DNA from: Erythrobacter sp.
GTDB lineage: Bacteria > Pseudomonadota > Alphaproteobacteria > Sphingomonadales > Sphingomonadaceae
DNA: 64,000 nt
Assembly: GCF_024305245.1 (NCBI RefSeq)
Contig: NZ_JAMWYX010000011.1
Span: 1-64,000, forward strand
Direction of reading: 5' to 3'
Part shown: piece by piece, positions 1 through 7,977 of the stretch
How the letters are laid out: every line of letters begins with the position of its first letter
Numbering within the stretch: the first letter of the stretch is position 1
Translations under genes and position numbers: made by a program
The notes under the pieces: generated by a model
Database searches by the model: none
What the model was told of the DNA's origin: nothing
The model's input: only the letters and a program-made list of their open reading frames with translations

Positions 1-322
1 CAGCCAACCCGGGCCTGCTCGGGGCGAAACACCCCTGCCCGCCTTGCGGCGAGCGCGCGGCCCCTATTCGGCCTTGCTCCGGGTGGGGTTTGCCATGCGG
101 TTGCTGTTGCCAGCCCCCCGGTGCGCTTTTACCGCACCCTTTCACCCTTGCCTGTGCGCCTCTTGCGAGGAGCCATCGGCGGTTTGCTCTCTGTGGCACT
201 TTCCCTTGCCTCCCCGAAGGGAGACCGGCGGGCGTTACCCGCCACCCTTGTTTCGTGGAGCCCGGACTTTCCTCGCGCACCCCGCTCTCGCAAGGATACA
301 CGCGGCTGCCTCAGGCCCCCTG
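1..322 (-). ncRNA. rnpB: RNase P RNA (bacterial type A), 3' end cut off by window
   Basis: This is the catalytic RNA of ribonuclease P, which matures the 5' ends of tRNAs. Read on the minus strand, 251-274 carries the diagnostic first conserved block, GAGGAAAGTCCGGGCTCC. It is followed by the GGTGGCGGGTAACGCCCGCC hairpin (about 225-250), the ACAGAGAGCAAACCGCCGAT block (about 176-200) and a GGGTGAAAGGGTGCGG segment near 130-150. The likely 5' end is at the GGGGGCCTGAGGCAGCCGCG strand of helix P1 (about 303-322). The partner strand of P1 is not seen at the left end, so the 3' terminus probably lies outside the window. Open reading frames across this stretch are not genes. Confidence 0.93.
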
Positions 323-368
323 ATGCACGGGGATATAGGCGCTGTTCAGGTCGTAGGAAAGCCCCGCT

Positions 369-1100
369 TTACCGCGTCCGTCCCTGATCGCGGTCGAGCA
401 GCAATTGCCACAGGATCGCGGCGATCTCGCCGTCGACCACACCGGTGATGCATTCGGGCCGCCAGCGCCGCTCGAATGCTTCGACTGCCTTGCGCTGATC
501 GGTGATGTCGTACCCGAACCGTTCGAGCGCGAGGAAGAACACGCGTTCGTTGTGGAACGGATCGCCCGCCGCCAGGCTGGTGGGGCGCGGCAGGCACAGC
601 TTGTATTCGGCCAGCCGCTCCCACGGGAACAGTTCGCCCGGATCGATCTTGCGCATCGGCGCGACGCAGGAATGGCCGACCACATTGGCGCGCGGGATGT
701 TGTATTGCCGCACGATTCGCGCCAGCAGCGGGATCAGCGCCGAGATTTGCGGTTCGGCAAACGAACGGTAGCCGAGCGCATGGCCGGGATGGTCCAGCTC
801 GATCCCGATGCTGGCCGAGTTCACATCCGGCAGTCCGCGCCAGAACGATTGGCCCGCGTGCCAGGCGCGGCGCTCTTCGGGCACCAGCCGGATCACTTCG
901 CCTTCTTCGGTAATGCAGTAATGCGCGCTGACCGAGGCTTCGGGATCGCACATCCGTTCCAGCGCGGTCTCGACCGGCTTCATCTCGGTGTAGTGCAGCA
1001 CCACCATGCTGATCGGCGCAGCGCGTTCATTGTGGTTTGGCGAGGGAACCTCGCGGTGAACCAGCTCCTCGTCGCCTCCCGGTCCTATGCCCCCCAGCAT
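369..1100 (-). CDS. N-acetylmuramoyl-L-alanine amidase (AmpD/AmiD type)
   Basis: A zinc amidase that cleaves the bond between N-acetylmuramic acid and the stem peptide, in peptidoglycan recycling or remodelling. The Amidase_2 fold is recognisable: VLHYTEM carries the first zinc histidine (near residue 36), the SIGIELDHPGH segment holds the acidic residue, and GHSCVAPMRKIDPG carries the second histidine and the Asp-x-Gly. The family more often has GHSDxAP, so Cys is a small departure. The C-terminal 70 residues look like a peptidoglycan-binding-type helical tail. No signal peptide or lipobox is visible, which favours a cytoplasmic AmpD-like role. The ATG at 1100 lies 10 bases after the chpT stop, so the two are likely co-transcribed. 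Confidence 0.88.
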   Translation of the reverse strand: MLGGIGPGGDEELVHREVPSPNHNERAAPISMVVLHYTEMKPVETALERMCDPEASVSAHYCITEEGEVIRLVPEERRAWHAGQSFWRGLPDVNSASIGIELDHPGHALGYRSFAEPQISALIPLLARIVRQYNIPRANVVGHSCVAPMRKIDPGELFPWERLAEYKLCLPRPTSLAAGDPFHNERVFFLALERFGYDITDQRKAVEAFERRWRPECITGVVDGEIAAILWQLLLDRDQGRTR

Positions 1101-1110
1101 CGACCCGGCC

Positions 1111-1764
1111 CTAGCCGATCAAGCCATCGGGCTCGGGTAATACTGCGCCAAGCACCAGTACCCCCTCCCCGAGCTTGTATTGCAATCCGCCGTCCAGTTC
1201 CTCGGCCACCAGCGCGATCATATGTGCGGCGGCGGTGCGGCTGGTGATCTCGGCCTGCGCCAGATCGCCCTGCAACGCGCGGCCGATGGTTTCATCGAAG
1301 GCAATCCGGTCACCGCGTGCGCGTGCGACGATCTCCACCGCACCGTCGCGCCGCTCGGCTCCGATATCCAGCGTGCCCCCGCGCACCAGCGCATCCAATG
1401 CAATTTGCGCGAGGTTGAGCAGCACCTTGACCGCAGGCTTGGGCAGGCTGGGATCGTTGATCGCCCAGTTGATCTCGACCCGCTTGCCCCCGGCGGCGAG
1501 CGCATCGATCACCGACTTGGCTTCCTCGATCGGGATCGCTTCGCCGAAACCGCCCGCCGCACCGAAGGCGAGGCGGAAGAACTTCAGCTTGTCGGTGCTG
1601 ACCCGCGCCGATTGTTCGAGCAATTCCATGCAGCGCGCGCGCATTTCGGGGTCCTGCTCCTCGGCGAGCAGTTCCAGCCCGTTGGCCAGCGCCCCGACAG
1701 GCGAAAGCATGTCGTGGCACAGTCGCGAACACAGCAGCGCGGCAAGATCGGTCTGCGAAGTCAT
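1111..1764 (-). CDS. chpT: Histidine phosphotransferase ChpT
   Basis: ChpT relays phosphate from the hybrid kinase CckA to CtrA and CpdR in the alphaproteobacterial cell-cycle circuit. The N-terminal helix LLCSRLCHDMLSPVGALANG contains the phosphorylated His in an HDxxSPxGA context. The C-terminal half is a degenerate ATPase-like domain without nucleotide-binding G boxes, as is usual for ChpT. At 217 aa the length fits the family. The start at 1764 (MTSQTDLA) is chosen because homologues begin just before the histidine helix; an upstream in-frame start at 1806 would add 14 unlikely residues. The wall amidase follows 10 bases downstream. Confidence 0.9.
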   Translation of the reverse strand: MTSQTDLAALLCSRLCHDMLSPVGALANGLELLAEEQDPEMRARCMELLEQSARVSTDKLKFFRLAFGAAGGFGEAIPIEEAKSVIDALAAGGKRVEINWAINDPSLPKPAVKVLLNLAQIALDALVRGGTLDIGAERRDGAVEIVARARGDRIAFDETIGRALQGDLAQAEITSRTAAAHMIALVAEELDGGLQYKLGEGVLVLGAVLPEPDGLIG

Positions 1765-1910
1765 AGAAAGGGGATGGCCCAACCTTGTAGGAGACACATG
1801 AGACACTGTCTAAGGCCAAAAAACCCGCCTTGCCAACCGCTCACCTGCACTGGGCCGACAGAATGCGCGGAAAAGAAGAGAAGATGCATGGGCATCGGCA
1901 CGATTTAGGG

Positions 1911-2603
1911 TCAGATGACGAGGTAGGAAAGCGCTGCAAAGCCTTCGCCCGTATCCCGCCAGAACATGACTTCGTCCGCAGCGATGATCGCCCACACCCG
2001 CCCGTCACCCGCTGCCATCGCGCGGTCGGTGCTGCTGGGAACGGGTTCGCCGGTGGGATGCGAGTGGAAATAGCCGATCACCTGCGGCCCACCCGCCCGC
2101 GCGGCCCGGTGCGCGTCGATCAGGGCCTGCGGATCGATCTCGAAATGGGTGCCGGGCGCGGGGTGGATATTGGCGGCGGCGCGAGCCTCGTCGATGCGCG
2201 CGTCCTCGCCCAATAGCAGCCCGCAGACCTCATTCGGGAATGCCGCACGGGCGGCGGCCAGCATCGCGGCATGGGCCTTCCCCACCACCTCCAGATCCGT
2301 TCGCCCTGAGCTTGTCGAAGGGCTGCTTTTCTTTTTGGCAAGCCGCGAGATCGCATCCCAATCGCCCCGGATCAACGCGAGCTTTTTGGCCCGTGACCAG
2401 CCCTTGATCTGCATTTCGGCTGAAATGGCCTCATACCGGGTCGGAAACTCCTGCGACCAGACCAACTCAACCGGCAAGCGGTCTCTGGTGAAGCCTGGCA
2501 CTAAACCTGACGAATGCTGGCCAATCCGCCGTTCCAGATCATCGGTATGACCTGTGTAGAATTTGCCGCCCCGGCAATGGAGCATGTAAGCCCAGAACGA
2601 CAT
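1911..2603 (-). CDS. GIY-YIG nuclease domain fused in frame to JAMM/M67 metalloprotease
   Basis: Two unrelated domains share one reading frame. Residues 1 to about 85 are a small UPF0213-type GIY-YIG endonuclease (YMLHCRGGKFYTGHT, then LERRIGQH). Residues about 105-230 are an M67/MPN peptidase with EVCGLLLGE and a complete zinc motif HSHPTGEPVPSSTD (HSHx7SxxD), as in Mec+/JAB isopeptidases. The join at residues about 94-103 (SPSTSSGRTD) is encoded by one arm of a 27-bp inverted repeat that also sits just upstream of the gene. The usual M67 start codon is not evident. Inference: a repeat-bounded GIY-YIG cassette inserted before the M67 gene and captured it as a fusion. Whether one fused protein is made, or M67 starts internally, is open. 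Confidence 0.75.
   Translation of the reverse strand: MSFWAYMLHCRGGKFYTGHTDDLERRIGQHSSGLVPGFTRDRLPVELVWSQEFPTRYEAISAEMQIKGWSRAKKLALIRGDWDAISRLAKKKSSPSTSSGRTDLEVVGKAHAAMLAAARAAFPNEVCGLLLGEDARIDEARAAANIHPAPGTHFEIDPQALIDAHRAARAGGPQVIGYFHSHPTGEPVPSSTDRAMAAGDGRVWAIIAADEVMFWRDTGEGFAALSYLVI
2297..2323. repeat. Left arm of 27-bp perfect inverted repeat
   Basis: The plus strand reads CCGTTCGCCCTGAGC then TTGTCGAAGGGC. It is the exact reverse complement of 2627-2653. The core CTTCGACAAGCTCAGG is a dispersed repeat widespread in sphingomonad genomes. Here it is translated as the linker of the GIY-YIG/M67 fusion. Confidence 0.9.
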
Positions 2604-2626
2604 AGAAGACAGCTAAGTGAAAGACG

Positions 2627-2653
2627 GCCCTTCGACAAGCTCAGGGCGAACGG
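2627..2653. repeat. Right arm of 27-bp perfect inverted repeat
   Basis: Exact reverse complement of 2297-2323. The pair bounds a 357-bp unit that contains the whole GIY-YIG domain. This arm ends 13 bases before the GTG start of rluD, so it supplies part of the rluD leader. Confidence 0.9.
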
Positions 2654-2666
2654 TTAGGGGCGTGAT

Positions 2667-3620
2667 GTGAGCGAACCACAGATCATCACCGGCACCATCC
2701 CGGCTCCCGCCCGCATCGACAAGGCGCTGGCCGAGGCGACGGGCTTTACCCGCTCGCGTGTGCAGGGGTTGATCGATCAGGGGCGGGTCGATGTTGCGGG
2801 GAAGACTGCCACGGCGGCTTCGATGAAGGTCGCAGCCGGCACGCCGTTTCGCATCATCGTTTCCGCCGCCATGCCGGCCGAGGCTGCGCCCGAAGACATT
2901 CCGCTGGTGGTCGCCTACGAAGACGAACACCTGATCGTGATCGACAAGCCGGCGGGCATGGTGGTCCACCCGGCGGTGGGCAATATCACCGGAACGCTGG
3001 TCAATGCACTGCTGCACCACTGCCGGGGGCGGCTCTCCGGGATCAACGGCGTCGCCCGCCCCGGCATCGTCCACCGCATCGACAAGGACACCTCCGGGCT
3101 GCTGGTGGTCGCCAAATCCGATGCCGCGCACGAAGGGCTCGCCGTGCAGTTCGCCGCACACACAGTTCACCGCCGCTACATCGCCGTGTGCGCCGGGCAC
3201 CCCTCGCCCGCTGCAGGGACGATCGATGCGCGCGTCGGGCGGTCGGATGCCGACCGAAAGAAAATGACCGTGCTGCCAAACAATTCCTCACGCGGGAAAA
3301 CCGCGATCACCCATTACAAGGTGACTCAACGGCTGGATGAGGCTTCGCTGATCGAATGCCGCCTGGAAACCGGGCGGACCCACCAGATCCGCGTTCACTT
3401 TGCGTCAATCGGTCATCCGCTATTGGGAGACCCTGTCTATGGACGCACCCCCAAACCGCTCCGCCCGCTGCTCGATACGCTCGGCTTCGCCCGTCAGGCG
3501 CTGCACGCAGCGGAATTGGGGTTCGTTCACCCGAAAAGCGGCGAAACGCTCCGATTAGCGGCCGATCTGCCCCCCGACATGGCGGAACTCATCGACCAAC
3601 TGGGACGTTCTAATCGATGA
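2667..3620 (+). CDS. rluD: 23S rRNA pseudouridine synthase RluD-type
   Basis: An RluA-family pseudouridine synthase; the RluD branch modifies helix 69 of 23S rRNA. The N-terminal S4 RNA-binding domain (IDKALAEATGFTRSRVQGLI) is followed by the catalytic domain, with HRIDKDTSGLLVVAKSD carrying the catalytic Asp at residue 139, the same number as in E. coli RluD. The RTHQIRVHFASIGHPLLGD signature is intact. At 317 aa the length is typical. The start is GTG at 2667 (MSEPQIITG), immediately after the right arm of the inverted repeat, with GGTTAGGGG as the only purine-rich leader. Next comes rpoH, 113 bases downstream on the same strand. Confidence 0.93.
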   Translation: MSEPQIITGTIPAPARIDKALAEATGFTRSRVQGLIDQGRVDVAGKTATAASMKVAAGTPFRIIVSAAMPAEAAPEDIPLVVAYEDEHLIVIDKPAGMVVHPAVGNITGTLVNALLHHCRGRLSGINGVARPGIVHRIDKDTSGLLVVAKSDAAHEGLAVQFAAHTVHRRYIAVCAGHPSPAAGTIDARVGRSDADRKKMTVLPNNSSRGKTAITHYKVTQRLDEASLIECRLETGRTHQIRVHFASIGHPLLGDPVYGRTPKPLRPLLDTLGFARQALHAAELGFVHPKSGETLRLAADLPPDMAELIDQLGRSNR

Positions 3621-3733
3621 AATGCGCATACATCGGCCCGGTTTTGGCGTATATGTAACCACGTGGCCCAGTTCGCCGGATGCCCATCAGGGGTCCGGTG
3701 CAAGCGGTCGACATCAGAAAGGTTAGGAAACAA

Positions 3734-4639
3734 GTGCCCAAAGCAAAAACCCCTTCGGTCCCGGCCCTCAGCGGCGAGCAGAGCCTCAACCGCTATCTGT
3801 CGGAAATCAGGAAGTTCCCGGTTCTCACCGCCGAGCAGGAATACATGCTCGCCAAACGCTATCAGGAACACGAGGATTCAGAGGCCGCCGCGCAGCTGGT
3901 GACGAGCCACCTCCGTCTCGTCGCTAAGATCGCGATGGGATATCGCGGCTATGGCCTGCCGGTCGCCGATCTCATTTCCGAAGGCAATGTCGGCCTGATG
4001 CAGGGCGTCAAGAAATTCGAACCCGATCGCGGCTTCCGCCTCGCGACCTACGCGATGTGGTGGATCAAGGCGTCGATCCAGGAATTCATCCTGCGGTCGT
4101 GGAGCCTCGTGAAGATGGGCACCACCGCCGCGCAGAAGAAGCTGTTCTTCAACCTGCGCCGGATGAAAAAGCAGCTCGAAGCCTACGAAGACACCGATCT
4201 CAGCCCCGCGGACTTGACCAAGATCGCGACCGATCTGGGCGTGCCGGAGCAGGAAGTCGTCAACATGAACCGCCGGATGATGATGGGCGGCGACGGCTCG
4301 CTCAACACGCCGATGCGCGGTGGCGAGGAAGGCTCGGGCGAATGGCAGGACTGGCTGACCGATGATCGCCCGCTGCAGGACGAAACGGTCGCCGACGCCG
4401 AGGAATCGCAGATGCGCCACCAGATGCTGACCGAAGCGATGGACAGCCTCAACGAACGCGAACGCCACATTCTCACCGAACGTCGCTTGACCGAAAAGCC
4501 GCAGACGCTGGAGGAATTGTCGCAGGTCTACGAAGTCAGCCGCGAACGCATCCGCCAGATCGAAGTGCGCGCTTTCGAAAAGCTGCAAAAGGCAATGCAG
4601 CGGATCGCGGGTGAGCGGCTGCTGCCGGGGATCGCGTAA
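3734..4639 (+). CDS. rpoH: RNA polymerase heat-shock sigma factor RpoH (sigma-32)
   Basis: An alternative sigma factor directing transcription of chaperone and protease genes. Region 2 (SHLRLVAKIAMGYRGYGLPVAD, then EGNVGLMQGVKKFEPDRGFR and ATYAMWWIKASIQEFILRSW) and region 4 (TLEELSQVYEVSRERIRQIE) are complete. The RpoH box between them, around QKKLFFNLRRMKK, separates it from RpoD. The GTG at 3734 (MPKAKTPSVPAL) is preferred over the upstream ATG at 3680 because it is preceded by AGGAAACAA and matches the usual RpoH N-terminus; it gives 301 aa. A rho-independent terminator follows at 4814-4845. A candidate target promoter lies before clpP at 12720-12749. Confidence 0.95.
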   Translation: MPKAKTPSVPALSGEQSLNRYLSEIRKFPVLTAEQEYMLAKRYQEHEDSEAAAQLVTSHLRLVAKIAMGYRGYGLPVADLISEGNVGLMQGVKKFEPDRGFRLATYAMWWIKASIQEFILRSWSLVKMGTTAAQKKLFFNLRRMKKQLEAYEDTDLSPADLTKIATDLGVPEQEVVNMNRRMMMGGDGSLNTPMRGGEEGSGEWQDWLTDDRPLQDETVADAEESQMRHQMLTEAMDSLNERERHILTERRLTEKPQTLEELSQVYEVSRERIRQIEVRAFEKLQKAMQRIAGERLLPGIA

Positions 4640-4663
4640 TTTGTTTGGAGCGAGAGCGCGTCC

Positions 4664-4772
4664 GCGCTCTCGCTTCCTCGCTCACGCGGCCTAGAGGCCA
4701 CGTCGCTGCGGGCGGCCTTGCAGGTATACTTTGCACGTCTGCGCCTTCGGCTCCGACTCCGGCCTTGCGGTT
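4664..4772. repeat. Dispersed intergenic repeat, copy 1
   Basis: A GC-rich non-coding block with the core TCCTCGCTCACGCGGCC followed by CACGTCGCTGCGGGC and then GCCTTCGGCTCCGAC. A clearly related block occurs at 19608-19705 (TCCTCGCTCATGCGACC, CGCGTCGCTGCGGGC, GCCTTCGGCGACTG). Both copies are intergenic. The function is unknown. Confidence 0.6.
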
Positions 4773-4813
4773 CGCCTTTGACGAACCGGTGAGTTCTTCA
4801 ACGAAGACGAAAG

Positions 4814-4845
4814 AGGGCGCTGCGGGTGATCGTAGCGCCCTTTTT
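4814..4845 (+). terminator. Rho-independent terminator of rpoH
   Basis: AGGGCGCT (4814-4821) pairs perfectly with AGCGCCCT (4834-4841) around a 12-base loop and runs into TTTTT. It lies 175 bases after the rpoH stop, beyond the dispersed repeat. Confidence 0.85.
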
Positions 4846-4861
4846 CATGTTGTAGCGGCAA

Positions 4862-4877
4862 TGTTTCACGTGAAAAA
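4862..4877. promoter_or_regulatory. parS-like centromere site
   Basis: The 16 bases TGTTTCACGTGAAAAA match the bacterial parS consensus TGTTTCACGTGAAACA at 15 of 16 positions, with an intact 12-bp palindromic core. The site is intergenic, between the rpoH terminator and the convergent M20 peptidase gene, a typical placing for a ParB-binding site. Only one copy was seen in the window, and parAB are not here. Confidence 0.55.
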
Positions 4878-4901
4878 TTTATGGAACATCGCCGTCGCGC
4901 A

Positions 4902-6239
4902 TTAATCCGCCGGCGCCAGATCCAGCACCGCCGCCACCATCGCCCGCGTGCCCAGCGTCACGCTCTCCTTGGGCGCGATCTTGAACAGCGGGGAGTGGTG
5001 GCCCGCCACCGCCGCGCCGCCGTTCGCCGCCGCGTCGAACGCCGCCTGCGGGGTCCCGCCGACCGCGAAGTAATAGCCCGGAACGCCGGTTTCCTCGGAC
5101 ACGAAATAGGTGAAATCCTCTGCCCCCATGGTCTGCTGCACGAACGGCACCACCGCTGCTTCGCCCAGTTCGCGCTGCATCACCGCGTTGAGCCGCCGGG
5201 CAAGTTCGGGGTTGTTGTAGGTGACGGGCGTGCCGGAAACCTTGGTGACCTCGACCGGCATCGTGTCGGGCAGGCCGTGGGCCTTGCCGATATTGACGGC
5301 GAGCCGCTCGATCGCCGCAAAAGCAGCCGCGCGGACGGTCTCGTCATTGGCGCGCACCGTCACCTGCAGCTTGGCCTCGTCGGAGATGATGTTGTGCTTG
5401 GATCCGGCGTGGAACGAACCGACCGTCACCACCACCGGATCCAATGGACCGACTTCGCGGCTGTCGATCGATTGCAGCGCGGTGACGATCTGCGCGGCGA
5501 TATAGACCGGGTCCTTGCCCAGATGCGGCGACGCGCCGTGGGTGCCGATCCCCGGCACGCGGATATCGACCGCGTCCGAGCTGGAATACTGGATGCCTTC
5601 CGCAGCCGAGACCTTGCCGGTCGCAAGATTGGCGGCAACGTGGAACGCGAGCGCATGGTCGGGCTTGCCGAACCGTTCGTACAGCCCGTCGGCCAGCATC
5701 GCCTTGGCCCCGCGCACGCCTTCTTCGGCGGGCTGGACCACGAACATCAGCGTGCCGCGCCACTGGTCCTTCATCGCCGCCAGCCGCCGCGCGGTGCCGA
5801 CCATGGCGGTGATGTGCACATCATGCCCGCAGGCGTGCATCACCGGATATTCCTTGCCGTCCTCGCCGATCTGCAGCGCCTTGGAAGCATAGGCGAGCCC
5901 GGATTTCTCCTGCACCGGCAAGCCGTCCATATCGGCGCGCAGCAGGATCAGCGGGCCATCGCCGTTCTTCATGATGCCGACCACGCCGGTCTTGCCGACC
6001 CCTGTCGTCACGTCCATCCCGACGGCGCGCAGTTCGGCAGCCATCCGCGCCGCGGTGGCGTTTTCGAGGAACGAGAGTTCCGGGTTCTGATGGAAATGGG
6101 TAAATAGCGGCGCGAGATAGCTGTCGTAATCCGTTTCGACCGCGCGCGCGGTTTCGGCATCTTCGGCCCAGGCCGGGCTTGCGGACATAGCGGCGGCAAG
6201 CACGGCCGCGCTGGCGGCGGCGGCATGGAACAGGCGCAT
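4902..6239 (-). CDS. Secreted M20 family metallopeptidase/amidohydrolase
   Basis: An exported peptidase M20D / hippurate-hydrolase-like enzyme that removes an acyl or amino-acid group from an N-substituted substrate. The substrate cannot be named. A signal peptide is clear (MRLFHAAAASAAVLAAAMSA, then SPAWA|ED). Metal-binding segments follow in order: LRADMDGLPV, MHACGHDVHITAMVGTA (Cys-Gly-His-Asp), VQPAEEG with the catalytic Glu pair, and AGHHSPLFKI near the C terminus. The dimerisation domain (THGASPHLGKDPV) is inserted after about residue 220. At 445 aa the length is normal. The start at 6239 is taken for the signal peptide; the long in-frame extension to 7025 overlaps mtgA and is spurious. 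Confidence 0.9.
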   Translation of the reverse strand: MRLFHAAAASAAVLAAAMSASPAWAEDAETARAVETDYDSYLAPLFTHFHQNPELSFLENATAARMAAELRAVGMDVTTGVGKTGVVGIMKNGDGPLILLRADMDGLPVQEKSGLAYASKALQIGEDGKEYPVMHACGHDVHITAMVGTARRLAAMKDQWRGTLMFVVQPAEEGVRGAKAMLADGLYERFGKPDHALAFHVAANLATGKVSAAEGIQYSSSDAVDIRVPGIGTHGASPHLGKDPVYIAAQIVTALQSIDSREVGPLDPVVVTVGSFHAGSKHNIISDEAKLQVTVRANDETVRAAAFAAIERLAVNIGKAHGLPDTMPVEVTKVSGTPVTYNNPELARRLNAVMQRELGEAAVVPFVQQTMGAEDFTYFVSEETGVPGYYFAVGGTPQAAFDAAANGGAAVAGHHSPLFKIAPKESVTLGTRAMVAAVLDLAPAD

Positions 6240-6344
6240 CGGATAGTCTCCCCTGGTTGCTTTGCGCACAGGTAGCCCTGCCCTTGCCCGCGGTGCAAGC
6301 AGCGATGCTTCCCCGCTGCCGACGACTTCGCTAAGGCTGCGCGC

Positions 6345-7016
6345 ATGGCCCTTCGCATCGCCCGCATTTTCGGCAAGATCATCCTGTGGTTCGTCGGCAT
6401 CACCGTGCTGCTGGTGGTCGCCTTCAAATGGCTGCCCGTCCCCGTCACCGCGACCATGGTGATGGATGAAAACGGCATCACCAAGGATTGGGAAAGCCTC
6501 GACAATATCGACCGCAATCTGGTGTCGGCAGTGATCGCGGCGGAGGATTCGCGGTTTTGCGAGCATTCCGGTTTCGACGCCGAAGCGATCGAGCAGGCGC
6601 TGGAGGAACGGCTGGCAGGAACGCGCCAACGCGGCGGATCGACGATCAGCCAGCAGACCGCCAAGAACGTGTTCCTGTGGCAAGGCGGCGGGTGGTTCCG
6701 CAAAGGGGTAGAGGCGTGGTTCACCTTCTGGATCGAAGCGCTGTGGAGCAAGCGGCGGATCATGGAGGTTTACCTCAACGTCGCCGAAACCGGCATCGGC
6801 ACCTATGGCGCGGAGGCCGGAGCACAGCGGTATTTCAACCATTCCGCCGCGCGTCTGACCGCCGACGAAGCGAGCCGCATGGCCGCTGCCCTGCCCAGCC
6901 CCAAGAAACGCAGCGTCAAGAACCCCGGCGGGTGGCTGGCCCGCCACGGCAACAGCATCGAACGCCGGATCGGCATCGTCAGGCGTGACGGCCTCGATTC
7001 CTGCGTCTACAATTAG
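6345..7016 (+). CDS. mtgA: Monofunctional peptidoglycan glycosyltransferase MtgA
   Basis: A GT51 enzyme that polymerises lipid II into glycan strands at the inner membrane. One N-terminal transmembrane helix (residues about 8-28) precedes the catalytic domain. The catalytic Glu67 sits in VIAAEDSRFCEHSGFD, and motif RGGSTISQQTAKNVFLW is complete, as are YLNVAETGIGTYGAEAGA and the ALPSPKKRSVKNP segment. There is no transpeptidase domain, and 223 aa matches MtgA rather than a class A penicillin-binding protein. The gene is divergent from the M20 peptidase. The zinc transporter start follows 7 bases after its stop, suggesting one transcript. Confidence 0.93.
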   Translation: MALRIARIFGKIILWFVGITVLLVVAFKWLPVPVTATMVMDENGITKDWESLDNIDRNLVSAVIAAEDSRFCEHSGFDAEAIEQALEERLAGTRQRGGSTISQQTAKNVFLWQGGGWFRKGVEAWFTFWIEALWSKRRIMEVYLNVAETGIGTYGAEAGAQRYFNHSAARLTADEASRMAAALPSPKKRSVKNPGGWLARHGNSIERRIGIVRRDGLDSCVYN

Positions 7017-7023
7017 ACCCAGC

Positions 7024-7977
7024 ATGGCCCACGCGCACGCCCATCATCATCACGATCACGCCGGCAATGGCGGTCCCCACGGCCATCAGCACGGCCATCA
7101 GCACGGGCACCACCACGCGCCGGCCGATTTCGGGCGGGCCTTCGCGATCGGGATCACACTCAATCTCGTGTTTGTCGTGGTCGAGGCGGCAGCCGGGTTC
7201 ATCTACGGTTCGATGGCGCTGGTCGCCGATGCCGGGCACAACCTGTCGGACGTGCTGGCGCTGGCGCTCGCATGGGTCGCCGCGATTGCCGCGCGCCGGC
7301 CACCTGCCGGCCGGTTCACCTATGGCTACAAAAGCTCCACCATCCTCGCCGCGCTGGCCAATGCGCTGCTGCTGGCGATCGCGATCGGGGCGATATTGTT
7401 CGAGACCGTAAACCGCCTGATGGAGCCCGCCGAACCGCAGGGCATGGCGATGATCGTGGTTGCCGGGATCGGGATCGCGATCAACGCGTTGACGGCCATG
7501 CTGTTCGTGCGTGGTCAACAGGATCTCAATATCCGCGGAGCCTATCTCCACATGGTGGCCGATGCGCTGGTGTCGCTTGGCGTGGTGCTGGCGGGCGTGG
7601 CGATCCTGCTGACCGGCCTTGCATGGATCGATGCGGCGGTCAGTCTGGTGATCGTTGCGGTGATCGCGTGGAGCACCTGGGGGCTGGCGCGCGACAGCGT
7701 GGCAATGGGGATGCTGGCTGTCCCGGCAGGCATCGACCTTGGCGAAGTGCGCCGCCACCTTGCCGGGCTGGACGGCGTGGCGGCCGTACACGATCTTCAC
7801 GTCTGGCCGATGTCGACCACCGGAACCGCGCTCACCGCACATCTGGTGATGCCGGTGCGCCCGGCCTCGGACGGCTTCCTGCACGATGTCGCGGCGGGCC
7901 TGCGGGAACGGTTCGGGGTGGATCACGCCACGCTCCAGATCGAAAGCGACGAACACCTGTGCGAGCAGGGTTGCTGA
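7024..7977 (+). CDS. Cation diffusion facilitator (CzcD/ZitB-type zinc exporter)
   Basis: An inner-membrane proton antiporter of the CDF family, exporting Zn2+ or a similar divalent metal. The N terminus is strikingly His-rich (MAHAHAHHHHDHAG and HGHQHGHQHGHHH), a probable metal-sensing tail. Six transmembrane segments follow. The transport-site residues are visible as DAGHNLSDVLAL in helix 2 and HMVADALVSLGVV in helix 5 (the HxxxD pattern of Zn-selective members), with a cytoplasmic C-terminal domain. The ATG at 7024 is chosen over in-frame codons within mtgA. Its stop overlaps the next start as TGATG, so the ECF sigma gene is translationally coupled to it. Confidence 0.92.
   Translation: MAHAHAHHHHDHAGNGGPHGHQHGHQHGHHHAPADFGRAFAIGITLNLVFVVVEAAAGFIYGSMALVADAGHNLSDVLALALAWVAAIAARRPPAGRFTYGYKSSTILAALANALLLAIAIGAILFETVNRLMEPAEPQGMAMIVVAGIGIAINALTAMLFVRGQQDLNIRGAYLHMVADALVSLGVVLAGVAILLTGLAWIDAAVSLVIVAVIAWSTWGLARDSVAMGMLAVPAGIDLGEVRRHLAGLDGVAAVHDLHVWPMSTTGTALTAHLVMPVRPASDGFLHDVAAGLRERFGVDHATLQIESDEHLCEQGC

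Noticed and set aside
4881..6107. 408-codon plus-strand frame opposite the M20 peptidase gene
   Set aside because: It is the antisense shadow of a well-supported gene, with Arg/His-rich composition and no domain.
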